Below are positions 30,630 through 41,578 of a stretch of 64,000 nucleotides of DNA, one piece after another; the stretch's first letter is position 1; each line of letters opens with the position of its first letter. The position numbers and the translations under genes were made by a program. Source of the stretch: Immersiella caudata (Eukaryota > Ascomycota > Sordariomycetes > Sordariales > Lasiosphaeriaceae); assembly GCA_030512335.1 (NCBI GenBank), contig JAULSU010000002.1:124001-188000 (forward strand). The letters run 5' to 3'. The notes below the pieces were generated by a model, which was not told where the DNA came from, ran no database searches, and saw nothing but the letters and a program-made list of their open reading frames with translations.

Positions 30630-32441
30630 ATGGATCCGCTGTCAATTACCGTGTCTTACATCGCGCTGGCGAGCTGTCTCGCAAAGGTGACAGGGTCTGT
30701 GATCGAAATCACTCGCGACGCCCGTCACGCAGGCGAAGAGTTGGACGCCATCTCGGCTGGGCTGCAGTCTCTCGACGCCATATTGACTCCGTTTGCCATT
30801 CGGTTACCGACGCTGGCGGCAGCGCCCAAGGAGCTCATTCAACCCGTCAACGCGATCTTGCTAAGATGTGTGACGGTGCTGGAGCAGATTGACAGAGCGG
30901 TGAAAAAGTACAGGAAGAATCGGGTGCCTGGGTTTGCGAAGATCGGGTGGATTGTGTCTGGGCAGTCGGACATGCGGAAGTTGCGCGACAGTTTGGAGGA
31001 GTCTAAAACCGGCCTGAATCTTGGGATTCATCTAATTTCCATGTTCGTCTCTACCCCTGTCCACAGCGCACGACACAGACTGCTGACCGCATCATTCAGA
31101 TCCGTCAGTGAAGGCGTGAAGGAAGACACCACGGCCATCAGGGCCGACATGGGGGAGCTCCTTGCGAAGATGGAAAGCTTTCAGTCAGGGCACCGGAAGA
31201 AAGCTGAGGTTGAGAGGTGGATGGAGGACATCGGCGTGCTCACAGCGTATGCCGAGACAGCATATGCTGAAACAGCGTACCAAGCGTCAGTAACCGGGCC
31301 AGCCGATGACGATCCTTCACCTCCCGCATCCGAGCCGACGACGGGCGATACCAGTGCTGCCATCTTCAAAGCAGTCTACACCGAAGGCGATCCTGGAGAT
31401 GGCATCGGCGGCTACGACCTCGGTTCCCCCTCGGACCGCGTCTTCGCCTTGGACTACAAGAGCAGCGGAAAGCTCGACCATCTCGTCCTGTTCCGCCCCG
31501 GAAAGGGCAGGATCGCCATTCTTCAAAATAGATCCGGTGTCTTCACTCCCGTGCTCGAAAGCGCCTCCGGCATCGCCACTTTCGACATCCGAGCCCCCCA
31601 CGACCGCGCCATTGCCTTCGACTACAACAGCACAGGTCACCTCGACCACATCGCCTTCTACCGCCCCGGCTCCGGTGTCATCTATATTGTTCGCACCAGC
31701 GCCGGGAATAAATTCACCACTGTGTTTCAAAGCCACGCTGGCCTTGGCGGATATGGCCTACACTCCCCCTCCGACCGCATCTTCGCCTTCGACTACAACC
31801 ACTCCGGCAAGCAAGACCACCTCGCCATCTACTGTCCTGGCACGGGTATCATTCTGATCTTCCGCAACGACGCTGGAACCTTCTCCCCCGTCTACACCAG
31901 CCACACCGGCATCGGCACCTTCGATCTCCTCCACACCAACGACCGCGCCTTCGCTTTCGACTGGGACAGCTCCGGGAAAATGGATCATATCGCGCTCTAC
32001 CGGCCTGGCGAGGGGGTATTCACAGTTGTCAAGAACGATCATGGGAAGTTTACATCTGTTTGGACCAGTCCCAAGTCTATCATCCCGCAGAGCCCTCCAC
32101 AGGGAATAGGCGATTACGATCTGGCTGACGAAAGAGATATGGCATTCGCATACGACTGGGCGCACACAGGAAGACTGGACCACGTCGCATTGTATAGACC
32201 CGGCACAGAGACGTTCTGGGTTGTTGCAAGAGATCATTCGGACGCGAAGCGCATGAACGGGTGGAAGACGGTGTTCCCAGAGGGGGAAGGCAGCGCTGGG
32301 CAAGGAGTCGGCGGGTATGATTTGAAGCGGGAGAGTGATAGGATATTTGCGTTTGACTATGACAGCATGGGGAAGATGGATTGTTTGGTTGCGAATAGGA
32401 GGAATGGGACGGGGACGATTTGGATAGTGAAGCATGTTTGA
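30630..32441 (+). CDS. PigL_N/STAND-type N-terminal domain fused to an FG-GAP-like repeat propeller
   Basis: I chose ATG 30630, because MDPLSITVSYIALASCLAKV is the canonical start of the fungal PigL_N-like domain of STAND proteins; the frame is open from 30426. Residues 1-160 are that helical domain (SAGLQSLDAILTPF, DSLEESKTGLNLGIHLISM). A 57-bp in-frame stretch, 31043-31099 (GTTCGT donor, CTGAC, TTCAG), is probably an intron; without it the protein has 584 residues. A short spacer follows with YAETAYAETAY. From 31401 to the end come six repeats of about 52 residues: GIGGYDL, DRxFAFDY, SGKxDHLxLYRPG. The D-x-[DN]-x-[ST]-G-x-x-D loops resemble calcium sites of FG-GAP/VCBS propellers. There is no nucleotide-binding domain, so it is not a full NLR. 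Possible sensor protein; function unknown. Confidence 0.8.
   Translation: MDPLSITVSYIALASCLAKVTGSVIEITRDARHAGEELDAISAGLQSLDAILTPFAIRLPTLAAAPKELIQPVNAILLRCVTVLEQIDRAVKKYRKNRVPGFAKIGWIVSGQSDMRKLRDSLEESKTGLNLGIHLISMFVSTPVHSARHRLLTASFRSVSEGVKEDTTAIRADMGELLAKMESFQSGHRKKAEVERWMEDIGVLTAYAETAYAETAYQASVTGPADDDPSPPASEPTTGDTSAAIFKAVYTEGDPGDGIGGYDLGSPSDRVFALDYKSSGKLDHLVLFRPGKGRIAILQNRSGVFTPVLESASGIATFDIRAPHDRAIAFDYNSTGHLDHIAFYRPGSGVIYIVRTSAGNKFTTVFQSHAGLGGYGLHSPSDRIFAFDYNHSGKQDHLAIYCPGTGIILIFRNDAGTFSPVYTSHTGIGTFDLLHTNDRAFAFDWDSSGKMDHIALYRPGEGVFTVVKNDHGKFTSVWTSPKSIIPQSPPQGIGDYDLADERDMAFAYDWAHTGRLDHVALYRPGTETFWVVARDHSDAKRMNGWKTVFPEGEGSAGQGVGGYDLKRESDRIFAFDYDSMGKMDCLVANRRNGTGTIWIVKHV
31043..31099 (+). other. 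Probable in-frame intron (57 bp)
   Basis: GTTCGT donor, CTGAC branch-like site and TTCAG acceptor. Its removal joins ISI to SVSEGVKEDTT, the usual continuation of the domain, and keeps the frame since 57 is divisible by three. The same GTTCGT donor is used at 63518, which supports its use in this genome. Confidence 0.6.
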
Positions 32442-32561
32442 GTTTTTTGGGTTTCCTGGGATAGAAAGGGGGGTGTGGGCTATGAGCATAAGGGGCTTCG
32501 ATCGTCACATCAAACACCATCTACCTAGATGCCTGTATCCGTCACACCAGCAGCTCCCTCT

Positions 32562-33598
32562 TCACCACTCGTCCCTACAAACACAACAAGCATCGCCGAA
32601 TAATGTTGCCGTCGCAACGAGCTTTCCGACATTGGACACGCTGATTCCAAACGATAAGAGCAGAATGAACGACGAAACGGCCAGCAAGACCGTTACCAAC
32701 CTCTTGGTCTGGTCCGGGTTAATCGCCATGATCAACATCGGGACGATAAGGAAACACCCTTCCACTAGGGCGATTGAGAAGCGGGCTAGTCGATCGACTG
32801 CAGTCGAGACCTCCTTTGGGGGGCTCCCTTCTTCATATTCCTTGGGTCGCTCTGTCTTTTCCTTGTGCGAAAAACTCAGTCGCACAGGGAGCTTTCTCAT
32901 CATGGCTTGCCTGAGGGGGTCGATGGTTGCGCTTCCGGTGTCGGCATCCTCGAAGAAGGCGTAGTGGGACTCAAAGGACCGGAGGTCAGTGAGGTCGCCA
33001 GGTGAATACAAAAACCTTTGGAGGAGCAGGGTCCTCTTCCGCGTCTCGGCATAATCTACCGACTTCTTGTTTCTGAGGTCTTGGTAGTCTCGAATCGCGG
33101 TAGCTAGAGCGTCTCAGCGGCATCCTTGACGTTTGTTTTTGGGGGGTTGGCCACAATAGCATTGTGGCTACGAGTTAACAAAAAAAAGAGGAAACAAAGA
33201 AAGCTCGGGTACTGACTAAAGTCTTTCAGTTTCTCTTTCAAGACTCGACCATCTTCCTGAGAAAGCGACCCCTCCCGATTGATCTTATTCTTCATGCGCA
33301 CAAGATCGAGCTGGATTTGAGCAATGTTGACGCTTCAACGCTTCGAAGAGGGGAAATGGAATTCTTCTTCTTCTTCTTCTTCTTCTTCTTCTTCTTCTTC
33401 TTCTTCTTCTTCTTCTTCTTCTTCTACCTCCAGCGACCTTCCAACGTACTGGACTAGAGTTTTACCAGCTGCATCCATGTTGCTCAATTGCTTGAGGTGT
33501 CCATCCGTGGTGGACTGGGACATTTCATTGGGGTCAGGCTGGGGCCCCCTTTCACCTGGTACGAAGGTAGCTCTGGGCGGCCTCCCTTGGGTTGCCAT
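32562..33598 (-). pseudogene. DUF6594 membrane protein, frameshifted beside a GAA-repeat tract
   Basis: The C-terminal half is intact: acceptor at 33103, then TAIRDYQDLRNKKSVDYAET, LYSPGDLTDLRSFESHYAFF, a charged segment, and three hydrophobic spans beginning with FSIALVEGCFLIVPMLIM and LVTVLLAVSSFILLLSFGI, as in DUF6594 proteins. A 113-bp intron (33104-33216, GTCAGT donor) precedes it. Upstream, IAQIQLDLVRMKNKINREG is coding, but its frame meets TGA just before it; the matching segment LFEALKR lies one base out of phase. Next comes a (GAA)n tract coding about 23 Glu, then QYVGRSLEV. The N-terminal region (from 33598) overlaps a repeat. Function of the family is unknown; similar genes often sit beside HET and STAND genes. 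Confidence 0.6.
33362..33424. repeat. TTC/GAA microsatellite
   Basis: About 21 TTC units on the plus strand, giving a poly-Glu tract on the minus strand within the damaged DUF6594 gene. Likely to vary in length between strains. Confidence 0.9.
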
Positions 33599-33639
33599 CT
33601 TAAAGCAGAGCCTTCCCGGCTCTGCAATCCTTAGGGGCT

Positions 33640-33860
33640 CTGTTGACAGATCTTTTCCTTGGCATAGAGCCACTCTGGCACACACAGTCCGCACGCTGTC
33701 TCGCACCGTGGCGCCTGCGGGGAGAGGTCGGCCCGTCGTCACATAAAACCGCAGAGGCTACCATGCGAAGCACCGTGCGTACGTGTTTGCGATACCGTGC
33801 CCCCTGTAGAGACACGTCAGTCCGTCCCGGTCATAATGGTGGCTTGCAGGTTGTCACAGA
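33640..33860 (-). repeat. Dispersed repeat block, copy 2
   Basis: Reverse complement resembles 8367-8475. Two related half-copies appear in tandem here: one near 33790-33855 (ACCGGGACGGACTGACGTG on the minus strand) and one near 33680-33745 (CCCCGCAGGCGCCACGG on the minus strand). It overlaps the 5' side of the damaged DUF6594 gene. Confidence 0.45.
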
Positions 33861-34127
33861 GGTAGTCTAACCTGACTGTTGGCACCATCAGGACCTCTGG
33901 CTCCAAATCAAGTGCCACCACGTCATCGCTGAGTTTGGGACGTTGGGCGCCTAGCCCCACCTTTCTCCGGGTGTCCAGGCAACTCTCTGCTCGGAGCCTT
34001 TCTTTCCTTCCACAGAACAGCAACGCAATGAATCACAGGATTGCTAAAATTGCTGCTTCACTATTATATCGTTGCTCTTGTCATACATTTCGTTTGATCA
34101 AGAAGTGGTCTAGCCCGCCCTTTCCCC

Positions 34128-34157
34128 TTCCCCCTTTCCCCTTCCCCCTTCCCCCTT
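34128..34157. repeat. CT-rich low-complexity repeat
   Basis: Alternating C5T3/C4T2 tract about 45 bp before the second HET gene. It may be part of the core promoter (CT-rich tract) rather than an independent element. Confidence 0.6.
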
Positions 34158-34202
34158 TTACATGACAAACCCACAGCAACCCGCATACTCCTCCACGTCC
34201 TA

Positions 34203-36341
34203 ATGACGCTCTGTTCCGTCTGCAAAGAACTCCCGTGTGAGAAGAGAAGATGGGGCGCAATGATAGACCAGCGCGACCGCGACGGCTTCGAATGGACCAT
34301 CATGAGATACAACCTGCCTGGAAATTTCGGAGGACTTGAGAAACGTGCCAGAGAGGGCTGCGAGGGCTGCTGGTTTTTCTACGACACGTTGCGCGACCAC
34401 GTCTACCGGCGGTGGCACGAGCCTACGCCCTGGACCGTGCCCATCGACCCTGAACAAAAAGTGCACCTTGAAAGCCGTACGGGTTCTGTCACCCACTATG
34501 AACTGGGAATCGAAAACGAGTCCCGGCGCTGCAGGTTGGATCTGAGGAAGGCGACCGACTTGAAGTCTCAGCACGACTTCTCACCTCAAGTTCCCACCAA
34601 CCCCAGCGACGACGCTTGCTGGGGGACAGCCCTGGGTTGGTTGAAGACGTGCAGCACCGAGCACACTTCGTGCATCGCTTCCGCCGTCGCTCCCATCCTT
34701 CCGAAGCGCATCATCGCCTTAGCCCCCGACAATGAACCGATTGCTGCACGCCTCATCCTCCCAGCGCCCAACACGACAGCACGCTTTGTGGCTCTAAGCC
34801 ACTGCTGGGGCAGCCAGGACAATCCCATGACAAAGCTCACTTTGAACAACCAGACGGAATGGCAGCAGCAGCATGATGGCATCGATATCCAATCCCTGCC
34901 GCGCAACTTCCGCGACGCCATCACCATCACCCGCCGGCTTGGTATCCGCTACCTATGGATCGATGCCCTGTGCATTCTCCAGGATTCCACCGCAGACTGG
35001 GCCGCCCAAGTCCCCAAGATGGCGGATATCTTTGGGACTGCTACTCTGGTCCTCTCCGCCACAAGCGCAAAGCACTGCGACGAAGGCATCCTGCAACCAC
35101 GGTTCTCGACGTGTTCACCGCTCTTGGGACCTTCCAAGAGCTGGTTTCTAACGAGACCGAAACCTTCATTTACCGCGGGTACTCTAGAGTCGGAAATCAA
35201 CGCTGGCCATCTGATTTCTCGCGGTTGGGCTTTTCAGGAACGGATGGTGGCACAGAGGCTTCTGCATTATACCACTGCGGGCATGATTTGGGAGTGTAGC
35301 ACTCACGTATGCTCCGAATTACCTTGGGTGAAGTCGGAGCAAAATAAGAGGTCGATATCTATTCTGGTAGCCGCTAGTCGTCGGAACCGTCAGGACGATG
35401 GGAGCGACCCGACCCCGACCCCGAAGACGACCAGCTCACGAGTTTGGCCCAAATTTCTGCTTCCTTATAGACTCGCAAGGAAGAAGAAGAAGAAGATGGC
35501 CGACACAGAGGTGGATGCGGGCGTGTTCATAAAGGAGTGGATCAACTGCATCACACTGTACTCATCCAGAGACCTCACCTTTCCATCCGACAAGCTTGCC
35601 GCGGTTGCCGGTCTGGCGGCAACATTCCAAGCCTCCCTTCCTCCCGCTGGAGAGTATCTCGCCGGCACGTGGAGCAGATACATGGCGACATGCCTCGGAT
35701 GGGCAAAACAAGTTTCCTACCACCAAAACAAGCTCCCGTCGCTCAGTGACAAAGTATTTCGTGCGCCATCCTGGAGCTGGGCTGCTGGCGACGGCCGGAT
35801 ATTCTGGCCTCAGGAGGAGGATCCATCCTCACGAAGGTCATCGCGTTCCTCGGCCTGCGACTCCACGCTCGACGCTCGTCTTGTTGACCACCACATGATC
35901 CGCCTCGACGGAGATGGTCCTGGTCATCTCATCGGTGCCAACGAAGGCTCCTACATCATCCTCGAAGCCAACTGCCTACACCCATCCGACCTCAGCAACA
36001 ACGCCGCGGTGCAGTGCTCGTATGAGCCGGACTGGAGCGAGTACGCCACTGGGAACCCCCTTCCTGAACAAAATCCCCTTTTCGACAACGGGGAGTTCAA
36101 ATTCATCCAGCTGCGCTCCCGGCTCGTGGACAACAAAAACAGAAAGGAATCATACTTTGAGTTTTGGGGTCTGCATCTGCACAAGACGAGCGGACCCGAC
36201 TCGGACTTTCGGAGAACTGGACTACTTACGTGTAAGATACTGTGTCAAGTTGCAAAGTTCCAGGGGGCCAAAGCCATTGCTGCTGCTGCGGAGGAATATA
36301 AATCTCTACCCTGGAAGCGGGAGCGCGTCAAGATTATTTGA
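34203..36341 (+). CDS. HET-domain protein (heterokaryon incompatibility type)
   Basis: Intron-free, 712 residues. The N-terminal part has LCSVCKELPC and a CEGCWFF pair. The HET domain begins at ALSHCWG (197-203) and continues with LPRNFRDAITITRRLGIRYL and WIDALCILQD (near 252-262), then KMADIFGTATLVLSATSA. Typical C-terminal blocks follow: SRGWAFQERMVAQRLLHY, FPSDKLAAVAGLAATFQ, EYLAGTWSRYM and APSWSWAAGDGRI. A basic KKKKK stretch and a disordered Pro/Thr segment lie between the QER and DKL blocks. The reading frame is complete, so it is likely functional in cell-death signalling. Its sequence differs clearly from the HET gene at 27625, so the two are not a recent duplication. Confidence 0.9.
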   Translation: MTLCSVCKELPCEKRRWGAMIDQRDRDGFEWTIMRYNLPGNFGGLEKRAREGCEGCWFFYDTLRDHVYRRWHEPTPWTVPIDPEQKVHLESRTGSVTHYELGIENESRRCRLDLRKATDLKSQHDFSPQVPTNPSDDACWGTALGWLKTCSTEHTSCIASAVAPILPKRIIALAPDNEPIAARLILPAPNTTARFVALSHCWGSQDNPMTKLTLNNQTEWQQQHDGIDIQSLPRNFRDAITITRRLGIRYLWIDALCILQDSTADWAAQVPKMADIFGTATLVLSATSAKHCDEGILQPRFSTCSPLLGPSKSWFLTRPKPSFTAGTLESEINAGHLISRGWAFQERMVAQRLLHYTTAGMIWECSTHVCSELPWVKSEQNKRSISILVAASRRNRQDDGSDPTPTPKTTSSRVWPKFLLPYRLARKKKKKMADTEVDAGVFIKEWINCITLYSSRDLTFPSDKLAAVAGLAATFQASLPPAGEYLAGTWSRYMATCLGWAKQVSYHQNKLPSLSDKVFRAPSWSWAAGDGRIFWPQEEDPSSRRSSRSSACDSTLDARLVDHHMIRLDGDGPGHLIGANEGSYIILEANCLHPSDLSNNAAVQCSYEPDWSEYATGNPLPEQNPLFDNGEFKFIQLRSRLVDNKNRKESYFEFWGLHLHKTSGPDSDFRRTGLLTCKILCQVAKFQGAKAIAAAAEEYKSLPWKRERVKII

Positions 36342-39300
36342 TCATCCCAGGGGGGAAGGGGGGGGGGGGTTGCTACGGAGTATTTTGTATTGTTCTTCAA
36401 CAAGAGGCCGGACCATCCGTGACAGATTTTCCCTTTCCACGGGATCTGGGTTTTATCTCCAAGAGACTGATATTATGTTGCAGCTCAGTACCCAGGCCTG
36501 AATTTTCCGAATGTAGTAATAGCATAAGAGATTTGACTTTATACCTGCCTTAGAGATTGCAAACAAAGAGGGCCAACGTCCAAGCGTGGGCGACAAAGCG
36601 CTGACCTCAGGTGGCGCCCTGGGCCGCGGTGATTATGTCGTCGCGAAGGAAGAGGTGCAGTTGCAGAGGTGGTGTCGGGAGGCGTTGGCGCTAGAGTTGA
36701 GGAGGACGATGCAGTCACGTGGATTGCGTGTGATGGAGGAAGCGATCACCGACAAAACTCCGGACGGGGCCCGCCCGCATCGTCGGATAATAGCGGGGCA
36801 CAAGGTATCCACTCTCAATGACGGATGTCCGAGGCCCCGGAACGGACCCCGAAAGACCATGTTTCCCATCTCATTATGAACTGAACGGGGACATGGAAGA
36901 TGGAACTATGTGATGGGAAAGTGATATGATTCTGTGCGATATGAGAGGGAAATTGACGGTGTGATGCCATTCCAACTGCCTCGACTGGCTTCTATATCGG
37001 CTGCCGGAGTCTCTATGTCCTTGCTGCCGACTCTGGACATTGGTATGAAAACTGCCACGCTGTTGTCCCAGTCGAGCCATAGCGCTGCGAGAGCGCCGCG
37101 CTCCTAGAAGAGATGCCGTATCACCTAGAAGAGAGCCCGGGCGCGCCATTATCCGATGGCGTCAGGTCTGAGTTGACAAGCTCAACATCTCAAGGTATTT
37201 GGTCATCCGTTCTCTGTGTTCTGTCTCGGCGGTGGTCTGGTCTGCCGTCCTGTTGGGGAGGCCAACGAGGGTGTTACCGAGTGTCGAGGGCTCGTCAAGG
37301 TAGCGCAGAACGCGGCGGCCTGCAAGGGACCGGAAACTCAGAGAATGAATTTTCCTGGGCCTTGGGCAACAGGGTGATATGACGTTCGTCGATCTGTGTT
37401 GCAAAAGGTAAGGCCAGTATTTCTGCGGACATTTATTTGGGGTGCCGCACTGGTTGTTCAAGCCCGACCCCCTGTTGGACGATGAAGACATCAGGCGAGA
37501 AATTTCTGATAGGGGAGTTCAATATTGACCGGCCCGCTGTGTGCGACTGCAGATATGGTACTTGCAGGCGCTGAAATGGAAGGCTCATCGAAAATGGAAG
37601 GCTCATCGAAGCATATTGGGTCAATGGGGAGCTCCTCGATAGTAGGTGAATTTATATGTATTTTAATTACTTCCCCCATTGACAAACCCGCAGAACAAGA
37701 TGAATGCATGCCCAACAGAAGACTGTCCTTTCTCCAGGCCGTGGCGCACCCATTGCGATCTCGTTCGCCCTGAAAATCTTTCCCTTCGCTTTCCCACCCG
37801 CACGGTTGTTCTCGAGAGGTCTGGTTTCGTTCCAGACCTCAAGTAGGATCGAATCAATCAAACCTTGACTCGCTCAGAGGGTCCTGCGATTCCTGCATGT
37901 TGGCCGGGGTTAGCTCCTGGCGAGGTGCTCCCCCCCCCCCCCCGGCTGACAAGGAATGCCCCGGCTCCCTCAAGAACGTGAGCAGAGCCTCAGCTTCCAG
38001 TATGAACTCAACTTGCCGTCACATGCCGGCTTGATTCTAGAGGGCGGAATGCGGCCCGATGGACCGAGAAATTTTCCTCCCATATGTGAACGTTTCCCGT
38101 GTGTCAACGCCGCGGCAGGCACTGAAAATGACGGTCCACTATGCCCCGCTCAGCGGCGGAGGGGTATTAGCTCCTGAGGAAATAGGACGGTTTGTTCGAG
38201 AATTGGTAGCGGGAGACGCCACTGGCTGGCCAGAAGATCCCCTGAGGAGGTGTGAGTGTGATGGTTAGATGGGTAGAGGCGGCCTTGATGCGGTATGCCT
38301 TCACCGGGCTCAATCAACATCGTTGTCAAGCGTCAAGAAGGGACAAACCCGCAGATTTAGTATATTACTCCGTGCATGGGGGCGTCAGTTCGATGCATCA
38401 TGGGACGGCCGCGGCTCAGCTCACCGCCAGATTTGTGATTGCTGGTAGCGGGCTATGCCACGTTTAGCGAGGCTGTTCCCGAGAAGCGGCCTCTGAATTA
38501 GCGTCGATTCGCTGGTGACAAGTGACTCTGCATGAGATGAGCAATCAGCAGACCGAATGTAACGGACGGTGGCATAAAGGTGTCGTCACCTTTCCTCACC
38601 GAGCCCTCCTTATCTGCGACGGGACTCAGGATTCTTCCAGGTGCGGGGTCGGTCTGCGCAGTGGCAGAGGTGAGTTCGCAAGCCTCATCGCGGCGAGACA
38701 TCCGGTTCCGCGCGCATCGGCCGAAAGCGCGAAGCACCAGACCTATTGGTCTTGAAACCGGTGAGACAAAGATGGAAAGCCACCTTCAGAATGCCGGCGT
38801 GATGCTTCACTCGCCAGCCTCGTTTCGTACTCTTCCACACCATCGTGTCATGTCGGCAATGCTGCAGTTTGCCTAAACGGTTGCCTTGCCGGGCGCGAGG
38901 TGGTTCGCAACTTGAACGGGGTTTGCGACAGCGAGGCGGGTCCCCATTGTGCTTCAAGCATCCCGGGATATTTCGGAAAGTCGTACCTGCCCAATCTTCA
39001 GCTTGACCCCACACCAGTCGATTAAGTTCCGTAACATACCGATTTATTTCGCTCGAATAGTCCTAGGTTTTGGTGCGACACCGACACGCAGCAGCGGCTG
39101 CACAAACTGAATAAGACAGGGAACGTCGGCGAGAGCATTGTTTCTTTCAGGTATCGTGTGATGAGGCTTATCGGGAAAGTCAGAGGGAATGTGGAATGGA
39201 TGTTGCTAGAAGATAGCCAAAGAGTGGATTGGGATGCAGCGCTGTCATTGAATTAAGGCGCGGAGACCAAAGTGCACAAACTGATGGGAAGAAACCAGGT

Positions 39301-39987
39301 GAGAGTGTAGTGGAAGCAGGAGTATCAATATAATGAAACTCTGGAGAAGATTTCCTATCCAGTCGCGGCAGGCAACATCATAGTGCTCAGCTAGATTTAA
39401 GCTCCAAAGCACATTGGTGCTGAGGGCGGCCGGATAGCACTGGTCTGAGGTATTGATTTTCAGCAAATCAGGCATTACCCGCAACTCCGAACCTCGGGCC
39501 GTGCCCCTGACTACAGTCTTTCTGTGGCCGACTTTCACCATGCTGCATATGTGAACGAAGCTGCTAGGAAGACACGCGCACCGATAAGGACGTCCGACAG
39601 ATGCCTTAATGCCATGGCGTTGAAAATGGTTCGACATAAACATATTTTGCTTCACAGTTGGGGAAATCCTGAGCCTCCCGAATTACCCCCTTTCGAAGTT
39701 ACCAGCTATCTTACATTACCGGCTGTACACAAGTCGCCGCTCAAAAAGACCTGCTCCTCTTAGCCAGCCTGTATCACACTTACTGTCAGATATGAGCGTA
39801 ACTACTAGGGTCAAGAAGCAATTGGGTTCCCCCGCTTTTTGGCGCAGTGGGTAGTTTCTGACATGAGTAACGGTGAGCCGAGCCTGAGCTTGGGTGAGCC
39901 GTGTCACATGGGCAACTTACGGGAAAGGAAATTTCATTTGCCCAAATTCGTCGCATATAACACCTATTCGGCCGTGGCCGGCAGCTC
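36342..39987. other. Gene-poor stretch, 3.6 kb
   Basis: No convincing gene on either strand. It holds a poly-G patch near 36354-36370, a perfect tandem duplication of 18 bp at 37574-37609 and a 14-C run at 37930-37943. Short ORFs such as 38059-38268 (plus) and 39245-39655 (minus) have no recognisable content. Probably decayed sequence plus the promoter of the DUF6590 gene. Confidence 0.45.
37574..37609. repeat. Perfect 18-bp tandem duplication
   Basis: Two exact copies of AAATGGAAGGCTCATCGA, head to tail, in non-coding sequence. Confidence 0.85.
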
Positions 39988-41188
39988 ATGAGGCCAATTC
40001 TAGAAGAGGGCCAAGAATCGGACTCAGTCGCAAGTAGCTCTCGCAGTTCAGTTGTCAGCACCAGCTCACGAGTTTCGTACGACCCTGAGGACAGCACCTT
40101 GTTGGCTTCTAAGGAGATTATTGCGGAGCACTTCAAAAACATTCAGGCCCAAAAGTGCACAGGCTCAGAACAAGTCCCTCTCGATCGATACTCAAAGTGC
40201 CTTCGTGACTTTGCCGAAGAAATCACGCGCCACAGGGCAAACCCGCAAACCAGCAAACCAGCAAACGAAAAAGTCAAAACACAACTCATCATCTTATACG
40301 ACGATTTGAGAGTCCAAGTACAAGACATCACAACCCAGTTCAGAACCTCCAGTCCGGACCTAGTCTTCCTCGATACATTGGAACCCGCACTTAGCAACTT
40401 CGAGACCCTGTTTGCTGGATACTTTGATGCAGAAACCGCATCAGGTCTCGAAACTGCGTCGTGGGCGAGTTCAAGCTGGCTGGAGGCGGATTTGAGTCTG
40501 GCGCCATCGCCTCCGAATCCACCAAAAACCCGCGACCTCTCACCTTCAGACCTATTAGCACTCAAATTGCTATGGGAGACGCCCCTCAAAGGTTTGTCTC
40601 ATCTCCTCCGTCCTCACTACCTTGGTAGGCAGCTACTCTGAGTCCCTCCGGTGACTGACACCTACCCACCCTACCTAAGAGTTCCAGGTTGCGGATGATC
40701 CATACATCTTCTTCACCATCAGTGTCGTATTTGTGGCAGTATGGTTCGAAGCTTCAGAGCCCGAAAGACTTTGGACCCAAGAAAACCCAGAATGGACACA
40801 TCAGTGTCCGGCCTATCACGGCGAAAGACCACACGTCAGGCTCCGAAAGTTTGTGGTCGTGCGGGTAAGATTAAACCATTCATTGTGCTTTGGCATTACG
40901 TTCTTTGAACAAGGAGTGCCGCATCGCTATCGCCACGGACATGGAGGAGACTACGTAGTTCTCTATTCGCACGGTAAGGAGCCTCCCAAGCCTCATGTTA
41001 ACGAAGATACCGTATGGGACCCGATTTCGCTCGTCACAGAGGAGAGAATCACTGTCTCTCCCACTGCTCGACTTGATTGTGCGCGTATCCATACCCTGGA
41101 GGACCGCGTCAAAGTCCGAAAGATCGGGTCGGTTCATCCAAAGAGTCTGCCAGCTCTGGAAGACCGTGACCGTAGGGCTGTTGAATAA
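39988..41188 (+). CDS. DUF6590-domain protein
   Basis: Two exons, 39988-40591 and 40680-41188, join over an 88-bp intron (GTTTGT donor, CTGAC branch site, CTAAG acceptor) to about 370 residues. The N-terminal half has Ser-rich low complexity and then a helical region (KCLRDFAEEITRHRAN, KTQLIILYDDLRVQVQ). The second exon starts EFQVADDPYIFFTISVVF and holds a DUF6590-like domain: RLRKFVVVRVRLNHSLCFGI, GGDYVVLYSHGKEPP, TVSPTARLDCARIHTLEDRV and KIGSVHPKSLPALE. This domain is common and expanded in Pezizomycotina, with no known function. The exon junction is well supported because the domain becomes continuous. Intact. Confidence 0.75.
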
Positions 41189-41578
41189 ATAGGAAGAGAG
41201 CATAGAAGAGAAGAAAACAGAGAGAATGTCAAGTTGTACCGTACTACCCGTCCATAGGCACTCTATCCCTATAAGAGCGCGCCACCACTGCTGCGGCAGC
41301 CCCTGCCACTACTACTACACCTGCGGCCTCTATTTAGTTAAAGAGTGGGTTATGTGTGGGATACGGTGCAAAAAGGATAGATGGTACGGCACAAGTAGAT
41401 ATTCTCAAAACAAATCGCTTTTATCATTCACTGCATAGTTAACTGTCAATATAGATCCGAGCCATCGGTCTCCCTCCACATCTTCCACGAAGCGACTGTT
41501 AATCTGAAACGACTGTCCGATGGCGTCTGTTGTTACCCCATGCACCCAACCTTCTCAACTCTCATCCCCACAGTCCCC

